The notes under the pieces were generated by a model. That model saw only the letters and a list, made by a program, of their open reading frames with translations, was not told the DNA's origin and did not search any database. This document shows positions 17,981 through 26,559 of a stretch of DNA of 37,918 nucleotides, piece after piece. A program made the translations under genes and the position numbers. The stretch covers positions 1 to 37,918 of the forward strand of contig JAEWXO010000063.1 of assembly GCA_023458875.1 (NCBI GenBank), given 5' to 3'. Position 1 is the stretch's first letter. Every line of letters starts with the position of its first letter. The DNA is from Bacillota bacterium (GTDB lineage: Bacteria; Bacillota; Clostridia; Oscillospirales; Ruminococcaceae).

Positions 17981-18754
17981 ATGAAGTTCAATAAAATAGT
18001 GGCTTGTGCAGCCGCATTAGCGTGTTCAGTTTCTATGCTTGGAGCAATGTCAGTTTCAGCAGCAGATTCAAATCTGACTTTAGCAGTTGGTTCAGTAGAA
18101 ATAGAGTCCGGAGATAACTTTACTGTTGACATCAGCATTAAAAATGTACCTACAAGTGGTATTGCAGGTCTTGATTTTGCTATTAAATATGATTCAAGCG
18201 CAATTAAAGTAAACTCAGTAACAGAAGGCACTGCCTCAAAAACAAATGATTTACAGCCGGAAGGATTGTCTTCAAATCTTTCTACAAATATTTCAAATGG
18301 TGAAATAGGCGTTCTCTGGGCTACCGGACAGATAAAGACAAATGATTCATGGATAAAAAAAGACGGAGTTCTTCTCACACTCGAATGCACAGCTCTTACA
18401 TTAGAAGAGGGAGATTCCACATCTATTCAGATAGTACCTGTTTCAAGAAAAGATTCTTCAATTGACGCTGTTGGTGACGGACTTAAAGTATTCAGCCCTC
18501 AGATATCAGCAGGTAAGGTTGCTGTCGAATCAGCTACAGCTGATATACTGTACGGTGATGTAAATGAAGATAACGTAGTAGATATCACAGATCTTACAAC
18601 TCTTGGTCTTTATCTGCTCGGCGATAAAACGTTATCAGAAGCTCAGTTAAAGAAAGCTGACGTAGTTTTGAATGGTTCCGTTAATCTTGCTGACCTCGCT
18701 ACACTTAAGCAGTATATAATGAAAGATCCTATCAAGCTTGGTACTCCTGCATAA
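17981..18754 (+). CDS. secreted cohesin-dockerin adaptor scaffoldin (ScaC-like)
   Basis: A 257-residue secreted protein. Residues 1-28 are a signal peptide ending SVSAA. Residues 30-180 are a cohesin (VDISIKNVPTSGIAGLDFAI, IKYDSSAIKV, IGVLWATGQ and GVLLTLECTA strands). Residues 189-257 are a type-I-like dockerin: loop 1 GDVNEDNVVDITD has all calcium ligands at positions 1, 3, 5, 9 and 12; loop 2 DVVLNGSVNLAD lacks the position-3 ligand. One cohesin plus one dockerin is the layout of ScaC, which in R. flavefaciens is an adaptor that plugs into a scaffold and changes which dockerins are recruited. It is the first gene of the cluster, as scaC is there. GGGAGG is 7 bases upstream of the ATG. Confidence 0.87.
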   Translation: MKFNKIVACAAALACSVSMLGAMSVSAADSNLTLAVGSVEIESGDNFTVDISIKNVPTSGIAGLDFAIKYDSSAIKVNSVTEGTASKTNDLQPEGLSSNLSTNISNGEIGVLWATGQIKTNDSWIKKDGVLLTLECTALTLEEGDSTSIQIVPVSRKDSSIDAVGDGLKVFSPQISAGKVAVESATADILYGDVNEDNVVDITDLTTLGLYLLGDKTLSEAQLKKADVVLNGSVNLADLATLKQYIMKDPIKLGTPA

Positions 18755-18824
18755 TAATATTACATAATATCAGCGTAATCAGTAACCGTGAAGTGATGTC
18801 GACTGTTCCTCATATAGTTTACAG

Positions 18825-18856
18825 CACAGGTTTAATCACAAAATAAATCTGTGTTT
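18825..18856 (+). terminator. weak hairpin between the two adaptor genes
   Basis: CACAGGTTT (18825-18833) pairs with AAATCTGTG (18845-18853, one G-U pair) and is followed by only three Ts. It is probably a partial terminator or attenuator. A TATAAT at 18907 without a good -35 could give a weak separate promoter for the next gene. Confidence 0.4.
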
Positions 18857-18968
18857 AAAAAAATACAGTAATTAATAGATTTAGGATGAAGTTTTTAGGT
18901 AAGTAATATAATAAAGGATGAATCAAAACGGTCCTTTGATTATATAAAAAATTAAATGGAGGGAAAAA

Positions 18969-19904
18969 ATGAAAGCTAAAAGATTTATTTCAGGTGTGAT
19001 CGCTTTAGCAGTATCATCAGTAACTATGGTATCAGGATTTGTTTCAGCAGCTGATGGTGCAAATGTTTTGCTAAAGGGTGAGCACATTGAAAAAACAGCA
19101 GGATCATCATTTGAGCTGGACATTGATTTATCAAAGCTTGCAGGTGAAGCCGCTCAGGGCTTTTCAGGTTGTGAATTTGCAATCACATATAATCCTGCTA
19201 AAATTCAGAATGTTAAGATAACAGAAGGAAAAGTTTTGAGTTCAACAGGTGCCACAGCAGCTGAGCTTGATAAGTCATCAACCATTAAAGATGAAATTAC
19301 GATGGTAAACAGTGGCAGCTATAATTGTTTTGATTACAATATAGTTGAAAAAGAGGGTAAGGATACTACAGTAGCTTTGTTATGGTGCACAGGTCTTGAT
19401 TCCTCGAAGTACTGGGCAAAGGGAACAGGAACTCTTCTTACAGTGAGCGGTACAGTTTACAAAGATGCAACAGAGGGCGAAGAGATTCCGATAAACATTG
19501 TACCAATTGATCGTGATGGCAACAAGGATCTTATTTTCGGATACATAGACGGTACAATCGATAAAGTTTATTCTGCAGCTGTTGAACAGAATGGTCTTAT
19601 CAAGGTAGTAAAGGATACTCCTGACACCAGCAAGATTTTATGGGGAGATGTAAACGACAATAAGGTTGTAAGTGCATCAGACCTTGTAGCTATGGTACAG
19701 TTTATTCTTGATCCTGAAAAGGCAAATCTGACAGATCAGGGCAAGAAAAACGGTAACCTGTATCAGGGAGATAAAAACACAGATCTGACATCAGACGAAA
19801 TTCTTAACGCACAGGATTTATTCCTTCTGAAGGCATACCTGCTTGAGGATCTTTCGGATGAACAGTTACCAATTATGGACATGACAAGTTTAAATAAAAA
19901 ATAA
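18969..19904 (+). CDS. second secreted cohesin-dockerin adaptor scaffoldin
   Basis: A 311-residue secreted protein with a signal peptide (1-27, ending FVSAA), a longer cohesin at 31-215 (FELDIDLSKLAGEAAQGFSG, CEFAITYNPAKIQNVKI, VALLWCTGLDSSKYW and GTLLTVSGTV strands) and a dockerin at 223-290. Dockerin loop 1 is GDVNDNKVVSASD. Loop 2, starting GDKNTDL and ending NAQD, carries about four extra residues between the position 5 and 9 ligands. Cohesin and dockerin both differ clearly from the preceding gene, so the pair should have different partners rather than being redundant. A tail of about 20 residues follows the dockerin. GGAGGG lies 5 bases before the ATG. Confidence 0.83.
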   Translation: MKAKRFISGVIALAVSSVTMVSGFVSAADGANVLLKGEHIEKTAGSSFELDIDLSKLAGEAAQGFSGCEFAITYNPAKIQNVKITEGKVLSSTGATAAELDKSSTIKDEITMVNSGSYNCFDYNIVEKEGKDTTVALLWCTGLDSSKYWAKGTGTLLTVSGTVYKDATEGEEIPINIVPIDRDGNKDLIFGYIDGTIDKVYSAAVEQNGLIKVVKDTPDTSKILWGDVNDNKVVSASDLVAMVQFILDPEKANLTDQGKKNGNLYQGDKNTDLTSDEILNAQDLFLLKAYLLEDLSDEQLPIMDMTSLNKK

Positions 19905-19948
19905 TAACAGAACATTATTAAATTAATTTGACAGTGTTTTAAGGCATT

Positions 19949-20040
19949 CCAAGCTCTGAATGAATAATTGGAATTTATATTCATTCAGTTTGCTTGGTTT
20001 GTATTCTTATCAGTAAACATAAATATCAAAATACTGATAA
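19949..20040 (+). other. hairpins in the leader of the large scaffoldin gene
   Basis: Two stable stem-loops lie in tandem: CCAAGC/GCTTGG enclosing CTGAATGAATA (19956-19966) with TATTCATTCAG (19978-19988), then TTATCAGTA (20007-20015) with TACTGATAA (20032-20040). Neither ends in a proper T run. They lie between the second adaptor and the five-cohesin scaffoldin and may influence relative mRNA levels. No clear promoter is seen in the 220-bp gap. Confidence 0.5.
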
Positions 20041-20124
20041 AATATGCCGTGTTTTGATATGGCATTGTAGTAAAGGTTTAAATTCACTAAAAATAAATGA
20101 AGTGATTAAACAGAAAGGAAAAGA

Positions 20125-23100
20125 ATGATGAAAAGAGTTATTTCATTAATGACGTCATTAATGATGATGGCATCGTTAATCGGTGGTTCTGTTGTTCCCA
20201 ATACAGCAGTTTCCGCAGCGGCTGAACAGCCAGTGTTCTCGCTGGAAGATACATCAGTACTTAATGGCGTTAAAAAAACATCAGTGCCTGTCAAAGTGAC
20301 CAGTACAGACTTGGCAGCGATGATTGTTTCATTGGAAATTTCATCTGATAAGGATGGGGAAGAAGCTCCGGTTATATCAGGAGTAAGAGAAGGTCAGATA
20401 CCTTCAGTCCAGACAAATTCCGATATAAAAGCAGAAAACAAAAGAAGCTTTTTATGGAATTCTGTAGATGGTACAGGTAAGGCATTTGAAAATGCTACTA
20501 TCGCTTATGTTGATGTAATACTTCCTGATTCAGCTGTATCAGGTTCAAGCTATACATTGACAGCAACAAAGACTGACCCTTCTAATGAAGCAAAAGATGA
20601 GGGATATGTTTTCTCAGAAAACAGCAAATTATCTGCTAAGATAAATGTTGTTGATCCTGTAGCAGTAAAGGGCTTCATAACAAACATGAATGACCAGGAT
20701 GTTAAGGCAGGAAATGTTGTAGCAGTTCCTATGACAATTGAATGCCCTACAGATATTGCTGCATTAGTAGCAAAGTTCTCTGTAGATAACGGTGCAACAA
20801 TAAAAGGTTTTGTTACATCAAATACAACATTAAATCAGTCACTTTATCAGTCATCAAAGTCTAATCCGGGATTGATTCTCTGGGGACCTAAGACTGATGG
20901 TACAGGTGAAAGCTTTAAGACTGCAAAAACATTTGTTACAGTTTTAGTACAGGTTCCTAGTGATGCTGTAGCAGGTACAAAGTACACCGTAAGCTTAGAT
21001 AAAATTGATACTTCATCTGCAGATCAGGATTATCTTGAACCTGAAAAATATGCAAGTGCAGTTCTTACAGTTGTAGAAGATAAAATAACAGACGGACTTT
21101 CACTTGAGATCGGTTCAGCTAATGTTAAAGCTGCTCAGAAAACAGCAAAGGTTCCTGTATATGTATCATACACAACAGCTAATGAAGGTATTGCAGCTGT
21201 TATAGCTAAATTCCAGGTTACAAACAAGGACAACAAGAAGGCTGAAATTACATCTATCGAAGCAGGTAGTGCTGCTGCTGATGGTCAGTTCCAGAATTCT
21301 GTAAGTGTTCCTGAAAAAGCACTCTGGAATACAAACAACGCTAAAAACAAGTCATTCGCAATAAAGGAAAATGGTGAAAAACCTGTTCTCTTTATACTCA
21401 ACGTTAAACTTCCTGAAGATATGGTAGTTGGCGACGAATTCGTTGTAAGTACTATTAATGGTTCACTTGATATCGTTGATGAAAATCAGGTAAATCTTTT
21501 AGCAGCTGAAACAGCTGGTAAAATCGTAGTAGTTGACGAAGAATCAATCACAGACGGCTACAAGATTTCAATGGAAAGCAAGAATGTAACTGCATCAGCA
21601 AAAACTCTTACAGTTGACGTTCCTGTATATCTTGATGGTGCAAAATTAAATACATTTACCGGAGCATTTAAGGTAAGCGGCGGTGCAACAATCAAGTCAA
21701 TTACAAGTAAAGCTTATGGAAATGGAATTACATTTGGTAAAGATAATGCAAACCGTATAATCTGGCAGGGTGCAGATGGTAACGATACAGAATTTACAAC
21801 AGCTGAAGCATTTGTTGTAGTTACTGTAGAAATTCCAGCAGCTCTTGCAGTGGCTGGAAATACATTTGTAGTATCTGTAGATGGTACTGTTGATTCTGCA
21901 AATGCAGATCGTGTAACAGTATATCCAACAGAACCATATGGCACAGGCGTTATCACATTAAAGGCAACTCCAGAAACACCTAAGACAGATATGGGCATGA
22001 TAATCGGCAGTGCAACAGCTGCTCCAGGCGAAATAGTTACTATTCCTGTAAACGTAGATGTTAAAAACCTCCGTGTACTTGATGGTAAATTTACAATCGC
22101 TGATGAATACAAAGATTATGCTTCAATAGTTTCAATCAAAAATATAGCAAAAGCTGACGGCGCTACAGTATCTGAAAGCAAAAAGAATCCAGGCGGTTTC
22201 CTCTGGACAATTGACGCTTCAGAAATGGGAATGGACTTCACTTATGATACTGACTTTATTGAACTGAAAGTTAAGGTTGCTGAAAATGCACCATCAGGTA
22301 AGATCAATGTAGGTTTTGAAGGTGAAGGTGTAACAACAGTTGGTGTTGAAAATGCAGAGGCTGTTATTTCAACATTAACACCTGGTGTTATTACTGTAGA
22401 ATCAATAGTAACAACAAGCTCAGATGTAACATCAGTAAGCTCAGATGTAACAACAGTAAGCTCAGATGTAACATCAGTAAGCACTGAAGAATCAACAGTA
22501 AGCTCAGAAGTAACATCAGTAAGCACTGAAGAATCAACAGTAAGCTCAGAAGTAACATCAGTAAGCTCAGAAGTAACATCAGTAAGCACTGAAGAATCAA
22601 CAGTGAGCTCAGAAGTAACATCAGTAAGTTCATCAACTAGCAGTTCAGTAACACAGCCATCAATTCCTGATGTAAGTGCTATTGTTGATTATACCGGAAA
22701 GGTTACTGAAGCAATTGGCACAGATGTTACATTAGTAGGTGACGGATTTGAAGTAAAGGCAGAAAAGGTTTCAGCTAATAAGGGCGATAAGAAAGCTAAT
22801 GTCAAGGTAGATCTCGCTGGATTTAATGGCGCAGATGAACACTTTGAATATGCATCACTTAAATTTGACCTTCCTGAAGGATTCAAGATTGTTGGATGCG
22901 AAACTACAAACAGTTCAATCATGAAAGCTGCTTCAGCAATTAAGGTTGTTGATGGCAATATTGTTGAATTGTCACTCGTAAATACTTATGATTTTGATGC
23001 AACTAAGGGATTCTTAACATTAGAAATTGAAATACCAGAAACAGCAGCAGCTGGCGAGTATGAAGTTAAATTTGTCGCTCTTAACTCTTCATTCAGAAAA

Positions 23101-23850
23101 GTTATAGCTACAAGTGCAGCAGATGATTCAATAGTTGCTACAACAGCAAAGATTTCAAACGTAACATATTCAGATGGTTCTATCACAATCATTCCTGCTA
23201 CAGTAGTAAGCAAGAAGATTGCTGAGGGAAGCTTCAAGGTTACAAACCCAACAACAGAGTTCTATTATTCACATGCTGATAAGTTCGATCTCACAGGTCT
23301 TAAGGTTACTGTAGATGTTGTTACAACATACAGTGACGGAACAACATCAACTGTAACAATTGATGTAACAGATAAGATTGCACTTGCTGGTAATGCAACA
23401 CCTGCTACAACATACACTGGTAAGGCATTTAAATATGCAATCGGTCTTGTATTTACAGATGCAGAGTTAGCAGCAGAAGGCGTAGTTGCTGGTTCATTTG
23501 ATGCATTTATTGGTCAGATGGGTGATATTACACTTGATCATACTGTTGACGTTGTTGACTCAACAGTAATACTCAGAGAAGCAGCTCAGAATATGATGAA
23601 AAAATCAATGCTTGGAGAAGTACTTGATGAAGTAAAGAATACATTAGAAGATGGATTGTATGAATCGGCAGGAGCAACAACTCTTGAAGAATTTATGCTC
23701 TTCCTTGGTAATGTTTATGCAGCTGATGAACTTGATGTAGTTGACTCAACATTAGTATTAAGATTCGCTGCAGCTTCTGTAGTAGCAGATGCCAATAATG
23801 AAAAACTTGATGTGGCAGCTGAATGGACAAAATTATTTTCAAATAAATAA
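20125..23850 (+). CDS. multi-cohesin X-dockerin scaffoldin (ScaB-like)
   Basis: A 1241-residue secreted scaffold. Signal peptide 1-31. Five cohesin modules at about 36-180, 182-315, 320-470, 475-612 and 620-757; copies 1 to 4 share a LWN/LWG/IWQG core followed by a VxVxLP or VxIP strand. A Ser/Thr/Val-rich linker with 14-residue repeats spans 758-853. A sixth cohesin-like module (854-1026) is of a different type, shared with the 26738 and 29299 products. An X-module (1027-1130, with TEFYYSHADKFDLTGLKV) and a dockerin (1132-1241) end the protein. Dockerin loop 1 is GDITLDHTVDVVD; loop 2 is reduced to ELDVVD. In R. flavefaciens the X-dockerin of ScaB binds the wall-anchored ScaE cohesin. ATG 20125 is directly followed by ATG 20128; AAAGGA suits the second slightly better. 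Confidence 0.88.
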   Translation: MMKRVISLMTSLMMMASLIGGSVVPNTAVSAAAEQPVFSLEDTSVLNGVKKTSVPVKVTSTDLAAMIVSLEISSDKDGEEAPVISGVREGQIPSVQTNSDIKAENKRSFLWNSVDGTGKAFENATIAYVDVILPDSAVSGSSYTLTATKTDPSNEAKDEGYVFSENSKLSAKINVVDPVAVKGFITNMNDQDVKAGNVVAVPMTIECPTDIAALVAKFSVDNGATIKGFVTSNTTLNQSLYQSSKSNPGLILWGPKTDGTGESFKTAKTFVTVLVQVPSDAVAGTKYTVSLDKIDTSSADQDYLEPEKYASAVLTVVEDKITDGLSLEIGSANVKAAQKTAKVPVYVSYTTANEGIAAVIAKFQVTNKDNKKAEITSIEAGSAAADGQFQNSVSVPEKALWNTNNAKNKSFAIKENGEKPVLFILNVKLPEDMVVGDEFVVSTINGSLDIVDENQVNLLAAETAGKIVVVDEESITDGYKISMESKNVTASAKTLTVDVPVYLDGAKLNTFTGAFKVSGGATIKSITSKAYGNGITFGKDNANRIIWQGADGNDTEFTTAEAFVVVTVEIPAALAVAGNTFVVSVDGTVDSANADRVTVYPTEPYGTGVITLKATPETPKTDMGMIIGSATAAPGEIVTIPVNVDVKNLRVLDGKFTIADEYKDYASIVSIKNIAKADGATVSESKKNPGGFLWTIDASEMGMDFTYDTDFIELKVKVAENAPSGKINVGFEGEGVTTVGVENAEAVISTLTPGVITVESIVTTSSDVTSVSSDVTTVSSDVTSVSTEESTVSSEVTSVSTEESTVSSEVTSVSSEVTSVSTEESTVSSEVTSVSSSTSSSVTQPSIPDVSAIVDYTGKVTEAIGTDVTLVGDGFEVKAEKVSANKGDKKANVKVDLAGFNGADEHFEYASLKFDLPEGFKIVGCETTNSSIMKAASAIKVVDGNIVELSLVNTYDFDATKGFLTLEIEIPETAAAGEYEVKFVALNSSFRKVIATSAADDSIVATTAKISNVTYSDGSITIIPATVVSKKIAEGSFKVTNPTTEFYYSHADKFDLTGLKVTVDVVTTYSDGTTSTVTIDVTDKIALAGNATPATTYTGKAFKYAIGLVFTDAELAAEGVVAGSFDAFIGQMGDITLDHTVDVVDSTVILREAAQNMMKKSMLGEVLDEVKNTLEDGLYESAGATTLEEFMLFLGNVYAADELDVVDSTLVLRFAAASVVADANNEKLDVAAEWTKLFSNK
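22411..22638 (+). repeat. 42-bp coding repeats in the scaffoldin linker
   Basis: The linker is built from repeats encoding TVSSEVTSVSTEES (14 residues) and shorter SSDVTSV units, nearly identical at DNA level (AGCTCAGAAGTAACATCAGT recurs). Such tracts can change length by slippage or recombination. Confidence 0.9.
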
Positions 23851-23874
23851 TTAGTTAATAAGTAGTTAATAATT

Positions 23875-23911
23875 AGTATATTACACAGGCATTTTACCTG
23901 TGTAATATACT
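23875..23911 (+). other. strong stem-loop without T run, before the ScaE-like gene
   Basis: A perfect 15-bp stem (23875-23889 with 23897-23911) and a 7-base loop is followed by AGAAAAATTG, so it lacks the U tract of an intrinsic terminator. It lies 28 bp upstream of the ScaE-like start, in the 88-bp gap after the ScaB-like gene. An mRNA processing or stabilising role fits better. Confidence 0.7.
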
Positions 23912-23938
23912 AGAAAAATTGAAAGGAAATGGAATTTT

Positions 23939-24694
23939 ATGAAGAAAATATTTAAGAAAACAATGGCTGCAGTAGCCGCAATGTCAATGGTATTAGCAGG
24001 TTCAGCATTAAATGTATCAGCAGCAGATAATACTGTAGACCTGAATATTCAGGATAAGGTTTCAGCAAAGCCAGGTGAAAAGGTTGCAGTTAAAGTTTAT
24101 GTTGATGGTGATACAACATTATCATATGACTCACTTGCTATGATTATTGATCATGATCCAGCTCTTGGTCTTACTGAAAAAGATGTTGTGTCAGATCCTA
24201 AAGGTGTAAATCAAAAAGTAAATGATGGTAGCATGTTCATTCAAATCAGTTCAGCTGATGAGATTGAATTAAAAGACGGAACTGTAATTGTTACACTGAA
24301 CTTTACTGTACCAGCGGATGCAGAAGCTGGTACGGAATACAAGATTTCTTGGAACGACTCCTTTAAGTTCCGTAATACAAACGTAAGTCTGTCTACTGAT
24401 ATAAGTCATACTTTTGATTCAGATGGAACAGCAGGTGGTTCAATAGTTGTAGAAGGCCAGGAACCAACAACATCAGAATCAACAACAACATCAGAATCAA
24501 CAACAGCATCAGAATCAACAACAGCATCAGCTACAACAACAGCATCAGCTACAACATCAACATCAGCTACAACAACAACTAAGGTAACATCCTCACCTGC
24601 AACAGGAAGCAGCAGCACAGGTATTGCAGCCCTTGCAGCAACAATGGTGGCAGCAGCAGGTACAGCAGTAGTTCTTAAAAAGAAGAAAGACTAA
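23939..24694 (+). CDS. cell-wall-anchored single-cohesin scaffoldin (ScaE-like)
   Basis: A 251-residue surface protein: signal peptide 1-29 (ending NVSAA), one cohesin at 30-168 (VDLNIQDKVSAKPGEKVAVKV, SLAMIIDHDPALGL, GTVIVTLNFTVPADAEAG strands), a Thr/Ser/Ala linker (169-218), then PATG at 220-223, a hydrophobic segment and a KKKKD tail. The tail is a sortase signal departing from LPXTG. One cohesin plus sorting signal is the layout of R. flavefaciens ScaE, which attaches the whole complex to the wall by binding X-dockerins. Here it lies in the middle of the cluster instead of at its end. It is the only wall-anchored cohesin in the window and is therefore the likely receptor of the four X-dockerins seen. 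Confidence 0.87.
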   Translation: MKKIFKKTMAAVAAMSMVLAGSALNVSAADNTVDLNIQDKVSAKPGEKVAVKVYVDGDTTLSYDSLAMIIDHDPALGLTEKDVVSDPKGVNQKVNDGSMFIQISSADEIELKDGTVIVTLNFTVPADAEAGTEYKISWNDSFKFRNTNVSLSTDISHTFDSDGTAGGSIVVEGQEPTTSESTTTSESTTASESTTASATTTASATTSTSATTTTKVTSSPATGSSSTGIAALAATMVAAAGTAVVLKKKKD

Positions 24695-24720
24695 AATAGA
24701 GGAATAATCTATACAAAACC

Positions 24721-24752
24721 GAATCCTCCTAGAAATAGGAGGATTCATTTTT
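24721..24752 (+). terminator. terminator after the ScaE-like gene
   Basis: A perfect 10-bp stem GAATCCTCCT (24721-24730) with AGGAGGATTC (24737-24746) and a 6-base loop is followed by ATTTTT. It lies 26 bp after the stop codon and 32 bp before the next start, so the next gene needs read-through or its own promoter. Confidence 0.85.
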
Positions 24753-24783
24753 AAAAACATAATAAAAAGAAACGAGGGTTTTT

Positions 24784-26322
24784 ATGAAAAAATTTATAGC
24801 ATTTTCATCTGCAGCAGCACTTACAGCATCAATGGTATGTGCACCTATAGCAATAGTATCAGCTGCTGATGACGTATTAACAGATACATTTGCAGTGGTT
24901 ATGGAAGATCAGGCAGTGATTAAGGGCACAACTAGCGTTAAAATTCCTGTAAGCTTCAATAAAGACGTTGCATTTGCAAGCGCGGATATGAAATTCAGCA
25001 CAAGCATATTCCCAAAAGGCAGATATAATCTTGCAATAAAAAGCATCGAAAGTGCATTGCCTGTTGATTCAGGAATGAGTGTTGATAAAAGCAAAGATGG
25101 CAAGGGAATAATATTCTCAAGTGCTAAAAATTACACACTTAAAAAGGGGGTTCCACTCCTTTATATAAACGCAGAAATACAGTATGACGGTGTTGCGGCT
25201 ACAGATATACCAGCAGGAGCTACATTTAAAGTATCACTTGATGACTGTGATATGGCTGATGAAAACAGAGTATCATATGAATTTTCAAATCTTGCAATAC
25301 AGAATATGAATTCTGTTGTTCAGGTTACACCTGAAAATAAAACAGAGAACTTTAAAGTAAAGCTTGATTCAATAGCTACAGCTTCAAAAACAGTTAAGGT
25401 TCCTATGTATGTAGGCGGAGAATTTGCATCATTCAGATCAGCATTTAAGGTTGACGGCGGTGCTAAGATAGTATCAATAGAAAGTAACATCGAAAGCGGT
25501 ATGGAGATAGTAAGCCCGGGAATACTGTATTTAGACCAGTCAGCTTCTGATAAGTTGTTTTCAATAGATAATAAATTTGTAACTGTTACAGTTGAACTTC
25601 CTGAAGATGTACAATCAGGAGCTACATTTAATCTTTCGACTAAATTTGTAGATGCTTATCAAGGAAAAATTGATGGAAATATTTACCCATCGCAGATTTT
25701 ATCATCAGTTATTACATATAGATCTGCATCTATCGGTGATTTTACAATTACAGATGTAAAACCTGTTGATAAGTTTATTGTTTCAGATTCAAAGGATCTT
25801 GATTTGTCAAAGGTTAAGCTTATCGCAACTGTAGAAGATAAGGACGGAGCAACAACAAATATTGAAGTAGCTGCCGGTAATTACTTTAAGGTAATTAAAG
25901 AAGAGGGAACTATTGCACGTACAGCAGAACTTGAATATACAGGTCCTGCAGGTAATTCAAATATAGACAATGTAGAGATTGAGTATCTTAGAGCTATGAA
26001 GGGTGACATTACTCTTGATGGTGAAATAGATGTTATCGACTCAACTATATTACTCAGAGAGGCTGCAAAAAATATAGTAAATCAATCAATACTGAAGGGT
26101 ATATATGAAGACAATAAAAATCTTGAAACAGCAATTGAAAAATATGGAATAGATACAATTATAGAATTGGGCAAGAGTGCCGGAGATGTAGATGGTACAA
26201 AGGAATTAGATGTTATAGACGCAACATTAGTATTAAGATTTGCAGCTAAGGTTGAGTTAGCAAAAAATACTGGAGAAAAGCTTGATTACGCTGCTGAATG
26301 GAAAAAACTCACAAATAAATAA
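24784..26322 (+). CDS. two-cohesin X-dockerin scaffoldin
   Basis: A 512-residue secreted protein: signal peptide 1-28 (ending IVSAA), cohesin 1 at 30-180 (SVKIPVSFNKDVAFASADM strand), cohesin 2 at 186-310 (TVKVPMYVGGEFASFRSAFK, resembling cohesin 4 of the ScaB-like protein), an X-module at 312-404, and a dockerin at 405-512. Loop 1 is GDITLDGEIDVID and loop 2 GDVDGTKELDVID; unlike the other X-dockerins here, loop 2 keeps ligands at positions 1 and 3. About 50 residues separate the loops, as in the CttA X-dockerin of R. flavefaciens. It is probably a second primary scaffold attached through the ScaE-like cohesin. GAGGG lies 5 bases before the ATG. Confidence 0.85.
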   Translation: MKKFIAFSSAAALTASMVCAPIAIVSAADDVLTDTFAVVMEDQAVIKGTTSVKIPVSFNKDVAFASADMKFSTSIFPKGRYNLAIKSIESALPVDSGMSVDKSKDGKGIIFSSAKNYTLKKGVPLLYINAEIQYDGVAATDIPAGATFKVSLDDCDMADENRVSYEFSNLAIQNMNSVVQVTPENKTENFKVKLDSIATASKTVKVPMYVGGEFASFRSAFKVDGGAKIVSIESNIESGMEIVSPGILYLDQSASDKLFSIDNKFVTVTVELPEDVQSGATFNLSTKFVDAYQGKIDGNIYPSQILSSVITYRSASIGDFTITDVKPVDKFIVSDSKDLDLSKVKLIATVEDKDGATTNIEVAAGNYFKVIKEEGTIARTAELEYTGPAGNSNIDNVEIEYLRAMKGDITLDGEIDVIDSTILLREAAKNIVNQSILKGIYEDNKNLETAIEKYGIDTIIELGKSAGDVDGTKELDVIDATLVLRFAAKVELAKNTGEKLDYAAEWKKLTNK

Positions 26323-26375
26323 ATACGATTTGATTAATTTTATATAACTTTTAATTCATTTATAAATACTTAAAA

Positions 26376-26408
26376 AATGCTGCATCTTTAAACTAAAGGT
26401 GCAGCATT
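26376..26408. other. hairpin after the two-cohesin gene
   Basis: A 14-bp stem (26376-26389 with 26395-26408, one wobble) with a 5-base loop. The A run lies on its left side and no T run on its right, so as a terminator it would face the minus strand; on the plus strand it may protect the 3' end of the mRNA. Confidence 0.5.
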
Positions 26409-26559
26409 AATATATAACAAAGTTATTTCCTTAAATAAATTGTATACTTTCTGAATGAATGCAATACTCGGAAATTTATTTTGAATATTACAATCAGGAT
26501 CTGAAAAATACTTATTAACACATATAATTTTATGTTAATCCAAAATAGAATGCAGTTTT

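Noticed and set aside
22411..22638. Direct repeats that could suggest a CRISPR array
   Set aside because: Units are multiples of three, lie inside a continuous coding frame, have no unique spacers of constant size and no cas genes are nearby.
26376..26408. Ordinary terminator of the two-cohesin gene
   Set aside because: No T run follows on the plus strand; the usable terminator is the hairpin at 26560-26609.
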